Positions 11,292 to 21,766 of a stretch of 64,000 nt of DNA are shown one piece after another. Position numbers and translations under genes: made by a program. Source of the stretch: Triangularia verruculosa (lineage: Eukaryota; Ascomycota; Sordariomycetes; Sordariales; Podosporaceae); assembly GCA_033296885.1 (NCBI GenBank), contig MU863930.1, forward strand, positions 1 through 64,000, read 5' to 3'. The notes under the pieces are model-generated. The model was not told the DNA's origin. It ran no database searches and was given only the letters and a program-made list of their open reading frames with translations. Each line of letters begins with the position of its first letter. The first letter of the stretch is position 1.

Positions 11292-11876
11292 ATGGCTGAA
11301 CCTGTTAGTCTCACCTTGAGCGGAAGCAAGGCGGTTATTCAAGCTGTTGGTGGTATATTGGCTCTAAAACGGGCACCGGAAGAGGCAGAAATCGCCACGA
11401 GGGGGATCCAGTTTTGCCAGAAAAAGGTCAACGAGCTCATCAAACTCCGCAATAGGCATCTCAGCCTCCTCGAGCAGGATCTCGATCATCTCGACGCCCT
11501 AGACGCGGCTATTAATGAGGCCTTCGCGGCCCATGAGACAGCCATGCCAGCGGTCGAGCGCAACAGAACCAGAGAAAATAGAGTTGAAAAGTGCAGCCCC
11601 AGACGCATTTTCCATCCCATTCGGTGGGCTATTATGGACCACCGCACATGCAATATGCGGCTGGGGGAGGTCAACCGGACCAACGTGGAAGTCGAAAATC
11701 AAATCCGGAGGTTGCAGGATACAGTACGAGACTGGCGTTCAAATTCGAGGCAAGACTCACGGAACATGTTGGAGGCTGAACAGGAAGCGCAAGGAGGAAT
11801 GGAGGATGAACAGACTGCCGACCAAGCGGATGCGTCAAAGGGTGTTGCACGCTTGTTTCGTGTAGTTGGGAACTGA
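11292..11876 (+). CDS. Small helical protein, unknown
   Basis: A single exon of 194 aa starting MAEPVSLTLSGSK; the ATG at 11292 (cagcaATGGC) is preferred to an in-frame one nine codons upstream. The start has a short Gly/Ala hydrophobic patch (AVIQAVGGILALK). Charged heptad-like helices then run through the middle (KKVNELIKLRNRHLSLLEQD), and the tail is acidic. The pattern resembles N-terminal helical domains of fungal STAND/HET-associated proteins, but no conserved motif proves this. Function unknown. Confidence 0.5.
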   Translation: MAEPVSLTLSGSKAVIQAVGGILALKRAPEEAEIATRGIQFCQKKVNELIKLRNRHLSLLEQDLDHLDALDAAINEAFAAHETAMPAVERNRTRENRVEKCSPRRIFHPIRWAIMDHRTCNMRLGEVNRTNVEVENQIRRLQDTVRDWRSNSRQDSRNMLEAEQEAQGGMEDEQTADQADASKGVARLFRVVGN

Positions 11877-12329
11877 AGAGTACCTAGTCTGATTCAGTGT
11901 GGCGTGGGGGATTATTACAGGGTGTGGAGCAGGAAGGCATACAAGATATCACGGCACGGTTCGATGGAGCAGTTCACCGAGGTGGTATTCAAGGGATTAC
12001 ATACAGGCCAAGGAGCACGGTGCTCAGAGAGCTTGGCGTAGGGGTCTGACAGGTAGATGGAATGCTCTGGTGGGATATAAATACGGTCCTGTACGCTCCT
12101 TTTGAACCTTTTCTTTTGTTCAGTCAATATCCACAGTTCAATATATGCTTCAAAAAAACTGCGTGGGTCCCAAACTGAACATAGGGGGTCTGTGATATGG
12201 AAGGCTCGCCCATCGAGGTGGATGTTAGTGTTGTTACATGCAGGTCGAAGAGTTTAGTCAATGCCAACAGTTCAATCTAGTCACGCATCATCATAACTAA
12301 GTCAACGGATCAAAATGGCTATCTAGACG
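11877..12329. other. Convergent intergenic gap
   Basis: No gene supported; presumably the 3' flanks of the two converging genes. Confidence 0.5.
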
Positions 12330-14123
12330 TTACACAAAAGCAAGCAAATCCTTCTTCTCGTGCTCCACCAGGACCCAGCCCTCCTCACTTACCACTTGGT
12401 GCTCTCCATTGCCAAACTCCATCGGCTTAACGGAATACTTCCGGATGTTTTCCACAGCCCACCTGACATCATCTCCAAGCACCGGAGGCCTCATCCCCTC
12501 CCCCTTCAGCGTCCCCAACCCAGCAAACTGGTAAAGCCAACCCAGCCATTCAAACGTCTGGCCATCCTCCCAGGGGATATCATGAAACTTCTTCCTCTCC
12601 CGTCCCACCTTCTCGACTCTTGTTTCTTCTCATGCCCTCTGCTGCTCCTCCCCGGGCAACCCCGCCCTCCCAGCCCAACACCTAGCCAAAGCGATGGCCT
12701 GGTACTCAAACCCCCTAAACGTCAACACCCTCGGCACCCCCACCAGTCCCAACGACGGGAAGTCTCCGAGGAAGGTATGCTGGTAGTTGTTCACCAGCCT
12801 TCCGCCGTGGGCGTAATCCCACAGCTCCCGGCCATTAACCGCAGAGTTCCAAAACGGGAAAGAAGGTTGGTAGCCCGTGCAGTAGATCACGACGTCCACG
12901 TCCTCTTTTTCCAGCTTTGTGCCATCGAAGAAGTTGATCCTGCCGGTGTCGGGGTCGTACGAGGCCACGGTCGGCTTCCAGGCAATCCCCTTCGGTGGCA
13001 GGGCACCGTCCCAACGAGAGGGGGTGCGACGGGAGATGTATAGCGGCGAGGCGACGAAGGGTAGCAAGGAGACGGAGAGGTCGTGGCCGGAGGCGGAGTT
13101 GCCTATTATCAGTACGCGTTTGTTTCTATACAGGGCAGCGGAGTGGAAGATCTTGGAATGCTGGATTTTGTGGGGGAAGCTGTCTGTGTACGATTGAAGG
13201 TCGGGAACGAAGGGAATCTGAATAGAAGTCAGAATGGTTGCCACGGTGATTTTCAGGGGTTGTGGTGGAGACCCTGAAAAATGGGGGTTCAGGGGTAAGT
13301 GGAGACCAAGAAGGCGGGTAAACAAACACCAAACACATACATAAGGGACAGAGTAATGCCCGTTTGCTAGAACAACTGCATCGTAGTCTTCCTCCCACCA
13401 TTGATCGAGGTTTTGGAGGGGGTCGTGTTTACGAAGCGTGAGTTTCCAGCGACTGTAACCACCGGGGTTGGAAGGCGGCAACTTGGAAAGGTCTTCGAGG
13501 GTTGTGTTGAGAACCAAGAGCGAGTCTGTGCGGTGATGAGAAAAGTAAGAGGTGATGTACTGCTGGGGGATGTGATGCGGACAGAAAGGGCCATAGGGGA
13601 ATGGAAGGTCCGAGAAAGACATTGCTATGGAGGGGACGTTTGTTCTGAGTGGCACTTGTTAGCCTCAAGCGTCGGCTATGTTGAGTGAAATTGGATACAC
13701 ACGTCAAATCATCGTAAATGGGTGTCTTGGAGTATCTCTCTTGCCTGCTCGGGGGGGTTGTGGTGGGTAGCTTGGATGGAATAGTCAAGGGGGGGTCAGT
13801 ATCAGGAGCCAAAGCCCCTGGATGGATGGGTATAGAGGCGGGCGGTGATGCATCGTAGATCCTGATGATATCAATATGGAATGACTGAAGAATGAAGGTC
13901 GGCATTACCATGTCCCCCCTGGGCTCTCTCTGCGCTCATGCACTCGAATATGTTCAAAGTAATTTTCAGCTTTGAAGGCAGCTGCAGTTACGGCACCTGA
14001 GGATAATGTCAGTCATCATACGGTTGGTCTTAAATGTCGAGCTTCAGTGTTCTTGGGCTTACCTGCAGCACCGGCCCCAATGATGGCTACCGACTTGATC
14101 TTCTTTTCCGTAGCATTGTCCAT
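12330..14123 (-). pseudogene. Flavin monooxygenase with in-frame TGA
   Basis: Exons 14123-14063, 13996-13909, 13861-13703, 13644-13341 and 13217-12330 join in one frame. The N-terminus MDNATEKKIKSVAIIGAGAAG holds the FAD-binding GxGxxG. A central FHSAALYRNKRVLIIGNSASG holds an FMO-like motif region and the NADP-binding GxSxxG. The frame is closed by TGA at 12632-12630 after 399 residues, yet it continues open for a further 99 codons to TAG/TAA at 12330. That stretch looks like a genuine family C-terminus (DIPWEDGQTFEWLGWLYQ). Full length would be near 498 aa, usual for fungal FMOs. I read it as a nonsense mutation; a functional shortened enzyme, read-through or a base error are possible. Confidence 0.7.
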
Positions 14124-14474
14124 AACCGGACTCTATATGGCAATGCACCAACAGCTTCGCAAATAATAACAGAAAACTACACGTTGAAACACAAGTTGGA
14201 GTATACAGAAGCAATTGGTACCTAATGAAATAAAAAGCTAAAAGAAACTCTATCATAAGAGACTTCGCCATATCGGTCGCATATTTCATCATTGCGGGGG
14301 TCTTTTACCTACCATGCACCAGCTCTTTCCACGTAACCGCGTATCACGTGCAAATATTCTGAGCTGTGCTCTTCAAATAAAAGAAGACTCGGTATGATGC
14401 CGCCAACAACCGCCAGCACGGTCATCCCGGAAAGGTTAGAGGATCATAAAGTACGTCAGGAGATAGCAGACACG
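14124..14474. other. Gap upstream of the monooxygenase
   Basis: Upstream region of the monooxygenase, ending at the target duplication of the hAT element. No gene is supported. Confidence 0.5.
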
Positions 14475-14482
14475 TTGAGAGA

Positions 14483-14866
14483 CAGGGTGGGCAATGAAAT
14501 GAGTCAAGTCAACTGGTGAATTTCATCTCGGCTCACGGCAACAAGGCCTCGGCTTGGCTTGAAGCCATCACGATTCATCTCATCCCTAGCTTGCAAGCCT
14601 TTCGGTGGTTTTTCCGTTCCGGGTGGTGGCCCGGGAGCCGAAGTCGAGGGGCCCGGCCCGGGTTCGGCTCGGGTGCGGTCCGGGTGCGGCCGTCAGATAC
14701 CGATTAGTACACATACATAACCCTAACCCTGGAAGGCTTGCAAGCCCTGTGCCAAGCCAATGGCTGATCTTGAATTGGCTCAGGCAAAAATGCGGCGGGC
14801 TTGACTTGGCTCAGATGCCCATCTTATAAGACGAACCAAGCCTGTCTCATTTCATTGCCCACTCTG
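14483..14866. mobile_element. Non-autonomous hAT element (MITE), 384 bp
   Basis: The ends are imperfect terminal inverted repeats of about 24 bp, CAGGGTGGGCAATGAAATGA and CAGAGTGGGCAATGAAATGA read inward. They match the hAT signature of CAGNG ends. The element is flanked by a perfect 8-bp target duplication TTGAGAGA (14475-14482 and 14867-14874), the length hAT transposases make. The interior is G+C-rich, with CGGGTGCGG-like direct repeats and subterminal copies of TTGA(A/C)TTGGCTCAG; it codes for nothing. It therefore needs a transposase from elsewhere. The exact TSD and close terminal repeats suggest a fairly recent insertion. Confidence 0.93.
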
Positions 14867-14891
14867 TTGAGAGAGGAAGATAATGCGTCTG

Positions 14892-16101
14892 TCACATTAT
14901 AACCAGGCAGCCAGCCATCTTTGCGGCTTCTGCCTTCAGCAGCAGCCGCCATGTTTGGTACTGGACCATGCCGAGCAGTGCGTATACCTTGTCTCTGGGA
15001 TCTGTTACGTTTCGTATTCTGAATTGCCGAAGGAGAGGAAGCAGTGACACAAGCCTCGATGGGTTTCGCCAGTCCTGTCGTATGATCTCAATATCCCGTA
15101 CTTGGCGGGCAAATTGCGACAACAGCGCGACGTATCCGTAGGCCGAATCGATGTTTGTGGAAAGCTGACCGGTCATGTATGATGCCGCCGCTTTAGTAAT
15201 CATGGTCCAGGGACAGGATAGAGTGGCATAATAACAAGTAGCCTTCGCCGCAACGACAGTCTCCTGAAGAACCCATGTCCTTTGCCACTATGAATGCAGA
15301 GTCAGTTCGCACGCTACTTGTCCTGACTGTAGGGGAAGGCTTACCCATGCTTGCTCCATGATCGCCTGAATACCATTTAGAATGCAAGAAGACTGTCCGA
15401 CAGGCGAGCTAATATGTGGGGCGACCGAAGCCGGTATGCCAAGTGATAATAACCAAAAAACACAAAATGCGCCGAATATGTACTGTCGCTGGCAGTTGGT
15501 GCGACGAAGAAACTCGAGCCAGAATAATCGATTTGTCTCCTCGTTTTCCGTCCAGTCAAGTGATGTCAGGCCCAGAGAAAGCATGGGATCCTCCGCCAAG
15601 TCATCATCATCCCGTTTACTTCCAAGCCAGATTGCAACTTCTTCAGCTTGTTCGTATACCTATTTGTCGCATTATACCAACTTGGTGACCTCTTTCATTG
15701 CAATCCTGTTGATTGATACATACGGCGTCGACCCAGAGATTGACTACTTTGTCCTTGCTTCTGAGCCGCTGCAGAGCGGCATATAGGTTGGTGCTGACGG
15801 TTATGGGCACATTGTTGCAGCTTATCATCATTGTCGATGGTGATGAGTTCGAGCTTGACCTGCTGATAGCATTGTCCCAAGCGTAGGATAGTGCCTTGTA
15901 TGGTGGTGCATTCTGCAGGGCGAGTTCCTCTAGAGTACAACTGACTGCTTGGCCCAATATTCCCGGGTTCAACCGCATGAGCCGAAAGTTCGTGCTTCCC
16001 TGTCCCGCAAGAGATCCGTAAAGTGGTATTTCTTTTCTTGAACGAGCTCTCCGCTGAAGCGATACTGAAAATGGTTGGGATTTTCTTTTATTGGACGACA
16101 T
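14892..16101 (-). pseudogene. HET-domain gene, frameshifted and truncated
   Basis: The frame from ATG 16101 carries the HET signature: FRLMRLNPG, YKALSYAWDN, NLYAALQRLR, then LWVDAVCINQQDCNERGHQV. It should continue into MRQIYEQAEEVAIWLGS, but the join reads CAAATAGGTATACGAA, 4 nt too long, so the frame shifts near 15658. After the shift the HET pattern goes on (EQAEEVAIWLG, then AWWQRTWVLQE over a 57-nt intron 15344-15288, then DPRDKVYALLGMV). The protein stops at 14892, without the C-terminal half usual in this family. HET proteins trigger heterokaryon-incompatibility cell death; this copy is probably dead. Confidence 0.8.
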
Positions 16102-16744
16102 ACCGAAAATTGCGAGTAAAAAGATCTACTTTATGGAACATTTGGGGGGATCACTCGGTATGCTAGATCCTTCAAAAGTTCAAGAGGTTGAGCTCAGCCC
16201 CCCATCAATTGACAAGCCAAGCCCCATGTCATTCAGGAGGCTGAGCACACAGTGTTGCCCCTCTTTGACGGAGACCTACCCGTACCTTGTCTTGATAACA
16301 ATGCGATAGTATATGAACAGAACTTTTGTCACCTCCCTTTCTGGAGGGTTTGCAGATGAGGTCTTTCATGTTCTTTAAGGTGTTGAATTCCTGCGTATTC
16401 ACCGGTGAGGTGAGGTGAACAGCTGGTGTGCAGCCAATCGAACCCCTGAAGGTCAACCACCACTCAGACGCTGCCACCTTTTAGGGCTCGACCCACCATC
16501 TCGGGCGTCAACGACAACGTGGAAAATGGAACCAAAGCAGATCGCCTTGGAAGGGGATCCCTGGTTGTCCAATGAGCTTGATACATCTGTGATGCGAGAA
16601 ATGCCCAAGTCGGCGCGTGAAGAGTCACCTGGAACAGACCAGATTGGTTGCCCCTTGTAGCGCTATTCTTGATAAAAAAGAGATCTCTCCTTTCTGGATA
16701 CTTCACTCTCTCAACCAACTACCTATTGATCAAGTGTTAACTTC
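16102..16744. other. Divergent intergenic gap
   Basis: Region between the 5' ends of the HET and RBR-like pseudogenes. No gene supported. Confidence 0.5.
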
Positions 16745-18144
16745 ATGTTGTATAAAATGTTTTGGCCCAAGTCATCGCCGAACCTCAAAATGGGACCCTT
16801 CGGTTCTAAACCCGGCAAGCTGGGCAATGGCAGCGCGCAATATCCTTCCCAAAACTTACTGGGCACGCCTCCTGATACCCCTGAGGCGTCTCCTGCCCCG
16901 GATATGCAGTTTATGGCCACCCCTAAGTTGCATCGGACCCTCTTGAGACAACCACTACCCACACCCCCAGATACCGGGCTCGCGGTCAAGCAGAATATCT
17001 TCGAACCCTCCTCGGTTGCATCTTCACCACAACAAGTCACCGAAGCCGAAGAAGTTCCTGGAACACCAGAAACTGAAGATTTGCCAGAAAGCCCCACATC
17101 TCAGCTCACCCAAGAAGCATCAAGATTCTGGGGTGATGATTTCTCCGAGACAGCTTCAACGGTGCTCACAACACCCTCTGAGGCCCCCTATACGCCCTCA
17201 AAGTCTGGATACCGCTATCCAGATCACGTCGACGACCTGATCTTCGACCTCGAAGACTCCCCCGAGACTCCAGACACCCAACTAAGCCAAGAAGCCTCCC
17301 GCTTCTGGGACGACACCCCCGATACCCCGTTCACAGCCCCATCTTCGGCACCATCCGTAGCAGCAACACCATCGAAACCGTTTCCTACCAAAAGCCGACA
17401 CCTGTCACCCAAGCACACCGGCGTCAAGACTCCCCTCCCATGCAACAGCTGCAGTTCCCTCATCCCACCTCATCTTCAACACCCACTACCATGCACGCAC
17501 CTTCTCTGCGCCGTCTGTACCAGGCAAACTCTTGTTAGCTCCCTCATCTCAAATCCCTTCACCCCGGCAGCATGCCCATGCAGCCAGTCCACCACAATCC
17601 CCAAAGCCATCCTCCGGCAATCTGTCACTTACCTCCAGTTCATGGCCTATGCCGACAAACTCACCGAGCACTCCATCCCAACTGGCGAGAGACTATACTG
17701 TCATAACCCACAATGCAAGCGGTTCATCAACCCAAAGCTGGACATGAAGAGAGGCGGAAAGGTGGGGACCTGCGGACATTGTGGTGGGAATACGTGCAAG
17801 AGGTGTGGGCAGAAGGGGCATATGTTTGGAGTCAGTCAGCAGGCCTGTAAGTCATCTACTCGCACCACAAGAAGGAGGAGAATGTAGGGCTGACCGATGA
17901 TGAGATGAAGTGATGGAAGGAAAGAAAATTGCGAAGAGAGGAGGAGGGAGTAGAAGGGATAGAAAGAGACGAGTTAGAAGCGAGGGAAAGGCGGGCGGGT
18001 TGTGCCCGGGTGCTGTGCAAGGCGGTGGTGTATGGCTTTGAAGAGAAAAAAAGAGCCATGGGTTGGTCTTTCGGAGACTGTGGGAGATATGGATTGCATC
18101 ATGGCGTTTTGGTTGAGTGTGGCACTGTGGTCCTGAAGAGATAG
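16745..18144 (+). pseudogene. RBR-type RING gene, broken
   Basis: The open frame 16745-17887 has a Pro/Thr/Ser-rich N-terminal half with two copies of a motif ending QEASRFW. A RING1-like Cys block follows (PCNSCSSLI...CTHLLCAVC), then an IBR (LYCHNPQCKRFI...CGHCGGNTCKRC). It ends shortly after ACK. One base downstream in frame the sequence reads VIYSHHKKEENVGLTDDEMK, then TGA at 17911-17913, then WKERKLRREEE and on to 18144. The simplest reading is a lost G near 17850 plus a nonsense codon. The tail has a GW...DCGRYGLHHG relic where RING2 should be, without its cysteines. A 41-nt intron at 17847-17887 would also restore frame but has no clear branch site. Confidence 0.65.
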
Positions 18145-18875
18145 ACATATGGCGACATCGCGGCGTTGGGGTCCCTTGAATGGGATTTTGGATATGTTTT
18201 TTGATGAATTATCAGTAGTCAAAATAGAAGCTCTGACATGTCCTTGCTTTTACTTGTCGTCAGCAGCGTTCAACGTACCTAGGTGAGAATCTGATTTCTC
18301 TCCAACAAGTTGATTAGAGGTCAATAATGGACGAGGTGCCACGGGATCGGAACAAGACTACCGTATTACCCGGTGAACCACCAGGCCGGCGACGGGTGGA
18401 CATTCGCGAAACAGATGGCGTTGTCGACGGCTCAACTTTCACATGCTAGAGGAAAACGGCTCCCCACGGTTGTGGGTCCCGGGATCTGGTTTCCAGGCCC
18501 CTGCGTCATTTCTGCGGGGAACCCTGCAAAGCCTGGCGCGCCCTGGAATGCTGGAATGGGCACCGCAGCGCTGCAGCCCCGCCGCCATGGGCACCCCAGT
18601 CGCCAGCCGGTCGCACATGCTCGGCTATGAAGTGCTATCAAGAGCCGCTGATCCTCTTTGTTGATGACACCAAAACATTTGCGACGCTCCCATCTTTTCT
18701 CTCCAGACCTATAGAAGCCGACAAGACGACAGTTCCCATGAGGTAGACCAAGATTGCTCTCCATTCCAGTGCAGCGCGCACCCAGATATCCCGCCTATAC
18801 CGTCCTTGCGCTCCTCTGTCGTCGCCCGCTGAGAAAAACGTCCGTCATCCGTTTAGCTGCCATTACCGAGGCACC
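18145..18875. other. Intergenic gap
   Basis: Upstream of the PMP24-like gene. Short frames on both strands have no family resemblance. Confidence 0.5.
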
Positions 18876-19800
18876 ATGTCAGCCACCACCCTTCAGAGCC
18901 TCAAGGTGCGACGAAACCACCACGATGAAATATACAGGACCGACGATTGACTTGCCGACAGGTTCTTGTAGAGAGCATCATTCTCGACCCAAAATACCAT
19001 GACATCCTCACAGTTGTCAAAGGCGCACGCAATGGCGCTGTCTACGGCGCAAAAGTCCGCTTTCCGCATGCCTTGGTGTAGGTTTCCAGATCACAGCCCA
19101 AGTTTGTAGGCACATCTCGCTGACCATCTTCTGTACAGGATGATAATGCTATTTCGCTCTGGAACGTATGCTTGCCCCGATACCTCCTACCCTACGTTAA
19201 GTCCCTCGGTTGGTTAACATATTCGATCCACGATACAGGTTCCGTGAGAAAGTACGACTTATATTCAACGCCACGAGAACACACGCCCTCAATTTGGCAA
19301 AGTTTGCGACGATTTACAAGTCAACATGTTTGCTTCTGAAGCTGTATGGAGCTACGCCGGGCAAAGAAGGTGAGATATGGAGAGCCTCGGCTCGGCAACC
19401 ACAAAACGGCGCTAACATGCCCACAGGCCCCTATGACAGCTTCATCGCCGGTCTGCTAGGCGGCTACGTTGTGTTTGGCCAACGATCCAAACGTGGCAAG
19501 ATCTCGAGTGTCAGTCAGCAGATTGTCATATACATCTTTGCGCGCGTCGCGCTGGCGCTGGCGCGGCTGGCTGTGAAGCCCGGGTACGGTCTCCCTGGCG
19601 TGTCAGAACCCCAAAAGAGCGCGGTGATCAGTCACTATGCCTGGCCCGTCTTTGCCAGCATGTCGTGGGCAGCCGTCATGCACCTCTTCAGATGGCATGC
19701 CACCGAGCTGCAGCCTAGTTTGCGCAGCAGCATGGTATACATCTACCAGAATTCCGACGATTGGGATGGGCTACGAAATTTCATATGGCACAACAAATAA
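18876..19800 (+). CDS. Peroxisomal membrane protein 4 (PMP24) family
   Basis: Five exons (18876-18905, 18962-19077, 19139-19165, 19239-19369, 19427-19800) give 225 aa. The Tim17/Tim22/PMP24 signature is plain: ILDPKYHDILTVVKGARNGAVYGAKVRFPHALVM, split across introns, then LFRSGTFREK, KLYGATPGKEGPYDSFIAGLLGGYVVFG, and a late hydrophobic region HYAWPVFASMSWAAVMHLF. Members are integral proteins of the peroxisomal membrane with several short spans; their transport role is not settled. The 27-nt exon 3 is needed to keep ALVMIMLFRSGT in frame. It stands next to the decayed block and is itself intact. Confidence 0.85.
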
Positions 19801-20368
19801 GGGAGCAGTCAGTGTACGATTAAGACTTGATGAAGATATTTGACGGGCGTTCACACGGTTGTATAATCACGGCGGCTTCTAGATCTGCTCACGATTCATA
19901 GCATCAGCATTTTGCTTCTCGCGCTCTTGGTCATATCCTGGGAGAAGCGACCCAGGATTATCTTTTAGAGGGAGTCCTTGTTAAAGTTAACCAGTTAATT
20001 ATTTGAGTATGAAATACAGATACAGAGTTATGATATTCACTTTCTCGGACAGCTCCTGCGCTCTTAACTTTTCTGACTGGATCCTTCCCAACCGGCTCCT
20101 CCCATATTTGGCTCTCGATGGCAACGTCTGCGGCAGGCGAACCCTGTTGGAAGTTTACTCAGGAGGTAGGAAGGGGATCTGACTTGCTTCGGCCACCGGT
20201 GCTGGGAGTTCAGGAAAGGGCACTCCCCGAGAGACAGACATGTTACATCAACACGAGCATCGACCTGGAGCAACTCTTCTCTCGCATCCATCCGCGCGCG
20301 AACAGCCGTTTTCAGTTTTGGGCAATCCGGCACTATTCCAGCAGTACTTGACAAGTTTTATCTTCATC
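19801..20368. other. Intergenic gap
   Basis: Upstream of the 20369 gene; no gene or repeat recognised. Confidence 0.5.
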
Positions 20369-21766
20369 ATGGATTCTAACCCAGGCACCACATCTGCCCA
20401 AACAGATATCATTGTTCAGCCGGATACCATTCCCCAACCACATGACGCTGCTCAGCCAGACACCACGAATGATGCTCAAACAGGTGCCACAACCGTTCCT
20501 CCCACAGGCGCTGCATCTCCTCCAGGAAACATTAGTGCTCCGGCTCAAACCACAGCACCGGCCACTCCAACGGATCCGACAGTAACACCGACGGCCAACG
20601 TCGTCCCTTCTGGTCAGCAAACCACAACAGCTGGAGCCCACCCAGGCCCTGCCGCTTCTCAAGGAGAAAGTCCGGTGCCTCTTTCGACCACGGCCGCTGT
20701 TCAATCAGGCTCTTCACAGTCTCGAGAAGACGACCCTCCGCAGGAATCAGTCGAGGAGGCTGTCAGTAAGGCGAAGCAGAGCACCCACAGCAGTCATTCA
20801 GCTCCCAGTACAACATCGCTAGCTCGTCGTCAGGAAATTAATGAGTTGAGAGCTCCAGCAGGACGAGGTCAGTGGAAGATTTACGAACTGCCGGAGCCCT
20901 ACTTTGGGCCTCTCGCGCCAGTCAAACCGAAGTTGTTGGTCCTCCTCATCACTGGGGGCCCGACAGTTGCGACATTCCACTCGAACGAAGTTGGCAGAGA
21001 TGGCTACATCGACAAATTGTTGGATTCTGTGATGACCTTCCAAGTGGGCTCAACAACAGTTCTACCGATTCGTCCGTCCATTGCCATTTTCCCGGGACTA
21101 GACCAGAAGGTCGTCCCTGTCTCAAAGTTGCACCTGAAGGCAGACCACGTCCTCCAAGAGAAGGAAATCAAGCCCTTTATTGCGGCCACTGCGAGGGTCA
21201 CGCACGACGATCCGGGTATTGAACAACTTTGCTCTCACCTCTGGCGGATTCAGCAAAACTTACGTTTCAGAACCGAAGAGGGCAACGCCCGGGAAGGTTA
21301 CCTCAGAGCTACCTCCCGTTACTTTGACTCGACTCTACCGTACGTTCTTCGGATCTTCTTCCACCCAGAAGAGAGCCAGCACCAATTTTGGCTGCCGAAG
21401 CTCGAGCTTGGGTACGCCCAGATGTTCCACAATCCAGATTTGGTGGGCGGCAAAGGTCCTATCGATACTCCCGGCTGGAGGCAGAAACCTTTGTGCGACT
21501 TGTATGTCCCTGAAGAATTCATGGAGCTCCAGAAGCTTGCGGCGGACGAGATGGGAGGGGATGTTGATGGGTCTGTCAAAACCTTTCGATGGATGACTCG
21601 CACTACGGCCGACACGATGACTCCCTTGGCGGATAGTCTCAGGCATCCTCCCGATGAGGAGCTGGAGCTGGCGCTGGAAGGAAAACCGGATCCCGATCCT
21701 AGTACCCAGGAGAGTGTGAATCGTTTGCCGGGTTGGGACCCGAAAGGGAAGCAACCCCTGAGTTGA
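20369..21766 (+). CDS. Unknown protein with Thr/Pro/Ala-rich head, 465 aa
   Basis: A single exon; the ATG at 20369 opens MDSNPGTTSAQTD, and 43 upstream in-frame residues are dismissed as leader. Residues 1-165 are a disordered Thr/Pro/Ala/Gln/Ser stretch. The rest (from about RRQEINELRAPAGRGQWKIYELPEPYFGP) is a well-composed globular domain. It has a hydrophobic strand LLVLLITGG, DLYVPEEFMEL and an acidic, Pro-rich tail. No signal peptide or span. I do not recognise the domain. It lies between PMP24 and an intact RBR ligase. Confidence 0.6.
   Translation: MDSNPGTTSAQTDIIVQPDTIPQPHDAAQPDTTNDAQTGATTVPPTGAASPPGNISAPAQTTAPATPTDPTVTPTANVVPSGQQTTTAGAHPGPAASQGESPVPLSTTAAVQSGSSQSREDDPPQESVEEAVSKAKQSTHSSHSAPSTTSLARRQEINELRAPAGRGQWKIYELPEPYFGPLAPVKPKLLVLLITGGPTVATFHSNEVGRDGYIDKLLDSVMTFQVGSTTVLPIRPSIAIFPGLDQKVVPVSKLHLKADHVLQEKEIKPFIAATARVTHDDPGIEQLCSHLWRIQQNLRFRTEEGNAREGYLRATSRYFDSTLPYVLRIFFHPEESQHQFWLPKLELGYAQMFHNPDLVGGKGPIDTPGWRQKPLCDLYVPEEFMELQKLAADEMGGDVDGSVKTFRWMTRTTADTMTPLADSLRHPPDEELELALEGKPDPDPSTQESVNRLPGWDPKGKQPLS

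Noticed and set aside
4304..14123. Secondary-metabolite cluster built on two flavoproteins
   Set aside because: No polyketide synthase, NRPS, terpene cyclase, transporter or Zn2Cys6 regulator is present nearby.
14710..14740. Telomere-like CCCTAACCCTGG
   Set aside because: Only one and a half units inside the hAT element; not a telomere or an interstitial array.
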